Shown in pieces: positions 59,030-64,000 of a DNA stretch of 64,000 nucleotides (positions within the stretch are counted from its first letter, which is position 1; the number at the start of each line of letters is the position of its first letter). The stretch is from Comamonas antarctica (GTDB lineage: Bacteria > Pseudomonadota > Gammaproteobacteria > Burkholderiales > Burkholderiaceae_C). The notes beneath the pieces were generated by a model, which was given only the letters and a program-made list of their open reading frames with translations, was not told where the DNA came from and made no database searches. The translations under genes were made by a program, and so were the position numbers. The stretch lies in NCBI RefSeq assembly GCF_013363755.1, contig NZ_CP054840.1, positions 3,876,001 through 3,940,000 on the forward strand. Direction: 5' to 3'.

Positions 59030-59782
59030 ATGGCCGCCGATTCCGTCTCCCTGCCGCTGGTCTTCGTCAACCTCGACCGCGATGCCGAGCGGCGCCAGCG
59101 GCTCGAAGCCGAGCTCGCGCGGCTCCATCTGCGCGGCGCGCGCCTGCATGCGGTCTGGTGGGCCGATGTACCCGCGGCGCAGCAGGACGCGCTCTACAGC
59201 GCGGAACTGAACCGCCGCCAGTACTACAAGCCGCTGGTCAATGGCGAAAAGGGCTGCTATGCGAGCCATATCCAGGCGTGGCGCCAGCTGCTGGCCAGCG
59301 ACGCGCCGGCCATGGTCGTGCTCGAGGACGATGTGCGCCTCGACGACCGCCTTGCCGACGGCATTGCCGCGATTGCCGCGCTCGACATTCCCTGGGACAT
59401 GGTCAAGCTGATCGGCCGCGAGCACGAGAAGGTGCGCAGCCAGCGTCCGCTGCTGCCCGATGTCGCGCTGATCGAATACCAGCGCGTGCCCAGCATGACG
59501 GCCGGCTACGTGATCAGCCGCGCGGGTGCCGCCAGGCTGCTGCAGACGCGCGTGCCCTTCGGCCGGCCGATCGACGTCGACCTGCGCTTCTGGTGGGAAA
59601 ACCAGCTGCGCATCCTGGGCACGCTGCCGGCGCTGCTGGTCCTCGACGAGACCAGCCTGGAAAGCACCATCTGGAGCGAGCGCCCGCGCGTGCCGCTGCT
59701 GCAGAAGCTGCGCAAGTTCGCGATGAAGCTGCAACTGACGCTGGGCAATGCGCGCCACCGGCGCACGCAGCGCGGGCTGTAA
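59030..59782 (+). CDS. Family 25 glycosyltransferase (LPS biosynthesis)
   Basis: 250-residue GT25-type enzyme: LPLVFVNLDRDAERRQRLEAEL at the start, KGCYASHIQAWRQLL, and the LEDDVRLDD motif, the features of LgtB/LpsA-like transferases that add a sugar to LPS core. The ATG at 59030 is preferred; a GTG at 59021 would overlap the previous stop (GTGA). It acts in the cytoplasm at the inner membrane. Confidence 0.88.
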   Translation: MAADSVSLPLVFVNLDRDAERRQRLEAELARLHLRGARLHAVWWADVPAAQQDALYSAELNRRQYYKPLVNGEKGCYASHIQAWRQLLASDAPAMVVLEDDVRLDDRLADGIAAIAALDIPWDMVKLIGREHEKVRSQRPLLPDVALIEYQRVPSMTAGYVISRAGAARLLQTRVPFGRPIDVDLRFWWENQLRILGTLPALLVLDETSLESTIWSERPRVPLLQKLRKFAMKLQLTLGNARHRRTQRGL

Positions 59783-59801
59783 CCAGCATCGCAGCCAGCG
59801 C

Positions 59802-60926
59802 CTAGGAATCCGTTCGGGCTGAGCCTGTCGAAGCCGCGTCCCCCGCATGCACACGCCGCAGCAGCGCTTCGTAGCCAGCCTGCATGACCGACACATCGAA
59901 TGCGGCTTCGGCCTCGGCGCGCGCCGCCTGCGCCAGCGCCTGCGCGTACGCGGGCTGCTCCAGCAGCGTCCTGAGCGCCTGCGCCAGCGCCGGCGCGTCG
60001 CCTTCGGGCACCAGCAAGCCGGTGCGGCCCGCATCGATCACCTCGCGCACCCCGACCACATCGCTGCCTATGCAGGCGCAGCCCGCGGCCATGGCCTCGG
60101 TCAGCGCCAGCGGCATGCCTTCATAGTGCGTGGACAGCACGAACAACTGCTGCTGCATCAGGAACTGCGGCAGCTGCGCCACCTGGCCCATGAATTCGAC
60201 CTGCGCGCCCAGGCCCAGCCGCTCGACCTGGGCCATCGCCTGGTCGCGCAGCCGCGCCTTGCCGCCGCCGGCCAGGTACAGCCGCGGCCGCAGCCCCTGC
60301 TCACCCAGCAGCGCCAGCGCATCGATCAGCGTCGCATGGTCCTTCTGGCGCGCGAAGCGCGAGGCCATGACGATGGCCGGCGCGCGCTGCGCCCAGGGCT
60401 GCAGCTGCGAGGCGGGAAACCGCGCCAGGTCGATGCCGTTGGGGATCGCCACGCAGCGTTCGCGCGCGAAGCCCAGCTCCAGCAGCCGGTCGCGCACGCC
60501 GCGCGAGACGCCCACGCTGGCCGCGCTGCGCCGGTCCAGCCACAGCGCCTGCTTCAGGCGCCAGCGCGTGTAGCGTTCGCGCGAGTTGTGCTCCACATGC
60601 ACCAGCTTCGGCACGCCGGCCAGCAGACCCGCATAGCGTCCCCACAGATGGTCGCTGAAGCCATGGGCGACGAGGATGTCGGGTTGCCATTCGAGCGCGA
60701 TGCGGCGCAGCGCCCAGATGGTGGCCGCATGCGACCAGCCCGGCACGACGCGCACATCGAGCCCCTGGTCGCGCAGCGCCTGCACGCGCGCGGCATCGGT
60801 ATTGCGTTTGCGCCGCAGCACCAGCAGCACCGGCATCGACTGGCTGCGCTGCGCCGCCAGGCACAGATCGACCGCGACCTGGGTCGCTCCGGAAAATCCA
60901 CCGGTCACAAAATGCAATACGCGCAC
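59802..60926 (-). CDS. Family 4 glycosyltransferase (LPS/polysaccharide)
   Basis: GT-B enzyme of 374 residues. Landmarks: FVTGGFSGATQVAVDL, HVEHNSRERYT, VGVSRGVRDRLLELGF, NGIDLARFPAS, and the EGMPLALTEAMAAGCACIGSDV donor site. The start is set at GTG 60926 (VRVLHFVTGG) because AAAGGA lies 6 bases before it; ATGs at 60956 and 60968 lie inside a REP element. Its last ten residues (ASTGSARTDS) are encoded by another REP copy. Confidence 0.85.
   Translation of the reverse strand: MRVLHFVTGGFSGATQVAVDLCLAAQRSQSMPVLLVLRRKRNTDAARVQALRDQGLDVRVVPGWSHAATIWALRRIALEWQPDILVAHGFSDHLWGRYAGLLAGVPKLVHVEHNSRERYTRWRLKQALWLDRRSAASVGVSRGVRDRLLELGFARERCVAIPNGIDLARFPASQLQPWAQRAPAIVMASRFARQKDHATLIDALALLGEQGLRPRLYLAGGGKARLRDQAMAQVERLGLGAQVEFMGQVAQLPQFLMQQQLFVLSTHYEGMPLALTEAMAAGCACIGSDVVGVREVIDAGRTGLLVPEGDAPALAQALRTLLEQPAYAQALAQAARAEAEAAFDVSVMQAGYEALLRRVHAGDAASTGSARTDS
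59810..59833 (-). repeat. R1 REP element overlapping a gene end
   Basis: Inverted R1 copy (CCGTTCGGGCTGAGCCTGTC then GAAG) that encodes the last codons of the family 4 glycosyltransferase. The stop lies 5 bp beyond it. Confidence 0.75.
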
Positions 60927-60953
60927 GGCGTTGTCCTTTGGAAGCTGGCCGTC

Positions 60954-61039
60954 CATCCTTCGCCCCATCGTCAGGGCTCAGGACGAACGGTTTTAGTCCG
61001 TTCGTCCTGAGCTTGCCTCGCCGGCCGCGTCGAAGGATG
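60954..61039. repeat. REPIN: inverted R1 pair forming a long hairpin
   Basis: Perfect 15-bp inner arms GCTCAGGACGAACGG (60976-60990) / CCGTTCGTCCTGAGC (60998-61012) with a 7-nt loop, plus outer arms CATCCTTCG (60954-60962) / CGAAGGATG (61031-61039). It lies between the zinc-finger gene and the glycosyltransferase gene and contains the ATGs rejected as starts of the latter. Confidence 0.88.
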
Positions 61040-61108
61040 AAGGGCCCACTCGAGAAATGGAAATCGCTCGCTGCGAGCCGAGCAACCCCAAGGCCTGACA
61101 CAGATAGC

Positions 61109-61133
61109 AAAAAGGGGCACCAGGCCCCTTTTT
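61109..61133. terminator. Bidirectional intrinsic terminator
   Basis: Perfect 10-bp stem AAAAAGGGGC / GCCCCTTTTT with loop ACCAG. The T-run occurs on both strands. It ends the minus-strand run (ilvE, zinc-finger gene) 17 bp after the zinc-finger stop. Confidence 0.92.
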
Positions 61134-61149
61134 CATCCGCGCTGCGGAG

Positions 61150-61356
61150 TCAATGCCCGTGGCCGACCACCTCACCCGCCTTGAGCTTGTACAGCGTGCC
61201 GCAATACGGGCACTTGGCTTCGCCGGTGTGGGCGATTTCCAGGTAGACCTTGGGATGGCTGTTCCACAGCTTCATGTCAGCGCGCGGGCTGGGGCAATAC
61301 ACGCCGCCAAAAGTGTTGAGGTCCTTGGCGGCCAGTTCTACGACGGCTTGGGTCAT
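61150..61356 (-). CDS. Zinc-finger domain protein (zf-CHCC)
   Basis: 68-residue protein with the CHCC-type zinc finger found in the mitochondrial complex I subunit NDUFS6: C in GGVYCPSP, H in YLEIAHTGE, and CPYC. Its exact role in bacteria is unknown. In many betaproteobacteria this small gene lies between ilvE and LPS genes, as here. It follows ilvE by 36 bp. Confidence 0.9.
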   Translation of the reverse strand: MTQAVVELAAKDLNTFGGVYCPSPRADMKLWNSHPKVYLEIAHTGEAKCPYCGTLYKLKAGEVVGHGH

Positions 61357-61392
61357 TTTCGTTCTCTTGTCTCGGGGGGCTGGAAAAACCGC

Positions 61393-62331
61393 TTACACCA
61401 GCGTGAGCCAGTGCGCGTACTTGGGGTTGCGGCCGTTGACGATGTCAAAGAAGGCCGCCTGGATCTGTTGCGTGATCGGGCCGCGGCTGCCGCTGCCGAT
61501 GGCAATGCGGTCGAGTTCGCGGATCGGCGTGACTTCGGCGGCGGTGCCGGTGAAGAAGGCCTCGTCGCTGATGTAGACCTCGTCGCGCGTGATGCGGCGC
61601 TGCTGCACTTGCAGGCCCAGGTCCTGGCAGATCGCGAACACGGTGTTGCGCGTGATGCCGTTGAGCGCGCCGGCCGACAGGTCGGGCGTGACCACCACGC
61701 CGTCCTTGACGATGAAGATGTTCTCGCCCGAACCTTCGGAGACGAAGCCGGCCGCGTCCAGCAGCAGCGCCTCGTCGTAGCCATCGTCGAGGGCTTCGGT
61801 GTTGGCCAGGATGGAGTTGGTGTAGTTGCTCACCGCCTTGGCCTGGCTCATGGTGATGTTCACATGGTGGCGCGTGTAGCTGCTGGTCTTGACGCGGATG
61901 CCGCGCGCCATGCCCTCTTCGCCCAGGTAGGCGCCCCAGGCCCAGGCCGCGACCATCAGGTGGATGTCGTTGCCCTTGGGCGAGACGCCCAGCTTGCGGT
62001 CGCCGATCCAGGCCAGCGGGCGCAGGTAGCAGGACTTGAGCTGGTTGGCGCGCACCACCTCGATCTGCGCCTGGTTCACCTCGTCCTGCGTGAACGGCAT
62101 GCTCATGCGCAGGATCTTGGCGCTGTTGAACAGGCGTTTCGTGTGGTCCTCGAGGCGGAAGATGGCCGTGCCCTGGTCCGTCTCGTAGGCGCGCACGCCC
62201 TCGAACGCGCCGCAGCCGTAATGCAGCGTATGCGTCAGCACATGGACCTTGGCATCGCGCCACTCGACCAGTTGGCCGTCCATCCAGATCTTGCCGTCAC
62301 GGTCGGCCATCGAAGGAACTGCGGAGCTCAT
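61393..62331 (-). CDS. ilvE: Branched-chain amino acid aminotransferase
   Basis: PLP enzyme of 312 residues for the last step of valine, leucine and isoleucine synthesis. The PLP lysine is K165 in SQAKAVSNY; GVRAYET and the phosphate-binding EGSGENIF and TGTAAEVTPI are present. The ATG at 62331 follows AAGGA by 6 bases. It is flanked by the membrane protein gene upstream and the zinc-finger gene downstream on the same strand. Confidence 0.96.
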   Translation of the reverse strand: MSSAVPSMADRDGKIWMDGQLVEWRDAKVHVLTHTLHYGCGAFEGVRAYETDQGTAIFRLEDHTKRLFNSAKILRMSMPFTQDEVNQAQIEVVRANQLKSCYLRPLAWIGDRKLGVSPKGNDIHLMVAAWAWGAYLGEEGMARGIRVKTSSYTRHHVNITMSQAKAVSNYTNSILANTEALDDGYDEALLLDAAGFVSEGSGENIFIVKDGVVVTPDLSAGALNGITRNTVFAICQDLGLQVQQRRITRDEVYISDEAFFTGTAAEVTPIRELDRIAIGSGSRGPITQQIQAAFFDIVNGRNPKYAHWLTLV

Positions 62332-62366
62332 GGGAATCCTTTGTGCATGATCGCAAAAAGGAGATT

Positions 62367-62801
62367 CTACGGCGTGGGCGTGTGTTCGATCGCGGGCGCG
62401 GGGGCTTCTTCCTGCCTGGGGCGGTAAAGCTCCCAGGAGACCAGGCGGCCATGGTTGAAGGTGCAGGTCACATGGGACTGCGAACCGTCGGTCCAGCGGA
62501 AGATCTCGGGCTGCTCGCCTTGGGGCGACAGCTGCTTGCCCAGCGCACGCGTCATGGCCACGACATGCATCATGTTCACGCCCGCACGCAGCTTGGCATT
62601 GAGCATGACGGCGCTGGCGACATAGCCGATCGGCATGTTCGAGGCCTTGCGCACCACGGCCATCAGCCGGTTGAAGTGCAGCAGCAGCCACATGACGATA
62701 CCGCCGCCGACGCCGGCCACACCCAGCCAGCCATAGCTTGTATAGGCAGCGTACAACAGCACTGCCAGTCCCACGGGGACCCAGATTTTGCGCAAATTCA
62801 T
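62367..62801 (-). CDS. Hypothetical membrane protein (144 aa)
   Basis: Two N-terminal TM helices (IWVPVGLAVLLYAAYTSYGWL and VAGVGGGIVMWLLLHF) and a soluble C-terminal domain (TRALGKQLSPQGEQPEIFRW, SHVTCTFNHGRLVSWELYRP). No known function, although conserved-looking and placed between radA and ilvE with short gaps (70 and 35 bp), as in related genomes. Confidence 0.75.
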   Translation of the reverse strand: MNLRKIWVPVGLAVLLYAAYTSYGWLGVAGVGGGIVMWLLLHFNRLMAVVRKASNMPIGYVASAVMLNAKLRAGVNMMHVVAMTRALGKQLSPQGEQPEIFRWTDGSQSHVTCTFNHGRLVSWELYRPRQEEAPAPAIEHTPTP

Positions 62802-62871
62802 GGCCTAGATTGTCTTATGGACGCCATACCCCGCGGTTGTGGTGAGTGCGTATAACCCTGAAACCCTTGCT

Positions 62872-64000
62872 TCAGCTGATGCCGCGCACGATGTTCATGG
62901 CCTCATCGACGCGCTCGACGGCATGGATGGTCAGCCCGGGAATCGCCTTTTTGGGCGCGTTGGCCTTGGGCACGACCGCCATGGTGAAGCCGAGCTTCGC
63001 GGCTTCCTTGAGCCGCTCCTGGCCGCGCGGCGCGGGCCGCACCTCGCCGGCCAGGCCGACTTCGCCAAACGCGATGAAGCCGCGCGGCAGCGCCTTGCCG
63101 CGCAGGCTCGAAGTGATTGCCAACATCACGGCCAGGTCGGCCGCCGGTTCGTTGATGCGCACGCCGCCGACCGCGTTGACGAACACGTCCTGGTCGGCGC
63201 AGGCCACGCCCGCATGGCGGTTGAGCACGGCCAGCAGCATCGCCAGCCGGTCCTTGTCCAGACCGACCGACAGCCGGCGCGGGCTCGGGCCGCCTTGGTC
63301 GACCAGGGCCTGGATTTCGACCAGCATTGGGCGCGTGCCTTCGAGCGTGACCAGCACGCAGCTGCCGGGCACGGGTTCGGTATGCTGGCTCAGGAAGATC
63401 GCGCTCGGGTTGGTCACGCCCTTGAGGCCCTTTTCGGTCATGGCGAACACGCCGATCTCGTTGACGGCGCCAAAGCGGTTCTTGATCGCGCGCACCAGCC
63501 GGAAGTTGCTGTGCGTGTCGCCCTCGAAGTACAGCACGGTGTCGACCATGTGCTCGAGCACGCGCGGGCCGGCCAGCGCGCCTTCCTTGGTCACATGGCC
63601 GATCAGGATCACGCAGATGCCCGTGGTCTTGGCGGCGCGCGTGAGATGCGCCGCGCACTCGCGCACCTGGGCCACCGAGCCCGGCGCGGACGACAGCTGG
63701 TCGGAATAGACCGTCTGGATGGAGTCGACCACGACCACCATCGGCTGCGTGGCCTCCACCGTGGCGAGGATCTTCTCGAGCTGGATCTCGGCCAGCACCT
63801 GCACCTGGCTGTTGTCCAGCCCCAGGCGGCGCGAACGCAGCGCGATCTGCGCGCCGCTTTCCTCGCCCGTCACATACAGCGTGGGCAGGCCCTTGCGGTG
63901 CAGCGCATCCATGGCCTGCAGCAGCAGCGTCGACTTGCCGATGCCGGGGTCGCCGCCGATCAGCACCACGCCGCCTTCGACGATGCCGCCGCCGAGCACG
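62872..64000 (-). CDS. radA: DNA repair protein RadA (partial, N-terminus outside window)
   Basis: RecA-like ATPase that helps process recombination intermediates. The part in the window (about 376 residues) includes Walker A GGDPGIGKSTLL, Walker B VVVDSIQT, the RadA-specific KNRFG motif in RAIKNRFGAVNEIGVF, and the Lon-like C-terminal domain. The N-terminal zinc finger lies beyond position 64000, so the gene is cut by the window. It is upstream of the membrane protein and ilvE on the same strand. Confidence 0.96.
   Translation of the reverse strand, partial: VLGGGIVEGGVVLIGGDPGIGKSTLLLQAMDALHRKGLPTLYVTGEESGAQIALRSRRLGLDNSQVQVLAEIQLEKILATVEATQPMVVVVDSIQTVYSDQLSSAPGSVAQVRECAAHLTRAAKTTGICVILIGHVTKEGALAGPRVLEHMVDTVLYFEGDTHSNFRLVRAIKNRFGAVNEIGVFAMTEKGLKGVTNPSAIFLSQHTEPVPGSCVLVTLEGTRPMLVEIQALVDQGGPSPRRLSVGLDKDRLAMLLAVLNRHAGVACADQDVFVNAVGGVRINEPAADLAVMLAITSSLRGKALPRGFIAFGEVGLAGEVRPAPRGQERLKEAAKLGFTMAVVPKANAPKKAIPGLTIHAVERVDEAMNIVRGIS

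Overview
The window looks like a chromosomal segment of a high-GC betaproteobacterium of the order Burkholderiales, most likely family Comamonadaceae; the genus cannot be fixed from the sequence. The reasons are the strong C/G preference at third codon positions, the gene orders (rpsL-rpsG-fusA; mreBCD-mrdA divergent from gatCAB; radA / ilvE / zinc-finger protein beside LPS genes), a Bug-type solute-binding protein, a Mg-type (aspartate-rich) HemB, and several families of intergenic repeats. I see no tRNA, rRNA, insertion sequence, prophage or CRISPR array. Nearly all of it is core genome, with small accessory modules between.

Layout. 1-2638 (minus): str operon, fusA cut by the left edge. 2945-6845 (minus): D,D-carboxypeptidase, alpha/beta hydrolase, 2Fe-2S ferredoxin-like protein, VanZ-like protein and HemJ-like protein, divergent from hemB (6985). 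8197-11170: CorA, dienelactone hydrolase, a MarC protein preceded by a possible leader peptide, and a small secreted protein. 11383-15039 (minus): a four-gene Mla/Mce lipid-transport operon. 15292-20538 (plus): GMC oxidoreductase, TauE/SafE exporter behind a terminator-ended leader, and a polar amino acid ABC transporter. 20552-25362 (minus): rod-shape genes mreB, mreC, mreD, mrdA. 25579-28869 (plus): gatC, gatA, gatB. 29035-32730 (plus): HPP/CBS membrane protein, two small unknown genes, a stand-alone RelA/SpoT-domain synthetase and a coupled small membrane protein. 32735-35583: pyrE operon, divergent xth, and azurin with a structured leader. 35825-43001: putative Na+/H+ antiporter, a two-component system, TctBA transporter and uppP. 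43147-46812: MFS transporter and a membrane PQQ dehydrogenase. 47343-51416: cyclase/Bug/porin operon facing a NodD-type LysR regulator. 51430-56887: metallo-beta-lactamase-fold hydrolase, repeat island, Tat-exported M48 peptidase, AmpG-like transporter, CpxR/CpxA-like two-component system. 56890-60926: LPS/O-antigen genes. 61150-64000 (minus): zinc-finger protein, ilvE, membrane protein and radA (cut by the right edge).

Functional links. Cell-wall and envelope functions dominate: MreBCD/PBP2 elongation, a PBP5-type carboxypeptidase, AmpG recycling, UppP lipid-carrier recycling, Mla/Mce phospholipid traffic, LPS assembly, and an envelope-stress-type two-component system preceded by a CpxR-box-like direct repeat.

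The most noteworthy non-coding signals are three repeat families, two of which reach into the last codons of neighbouring genes; a possible three-way-junction leader upstream of azurin; a hairpin-rich, terminator-ended segment before tauE; a perfect TetR-style palindrome upstream of the PQQ dehydrogenase; and a long dyad with nod-box-like half-sites in front of the NodD-type regulator. No complete, clearly new system is visible. The best candidates are the alarmone-synthetase/membrane-protein pair and the regulated cyclase/Bug/porin module.
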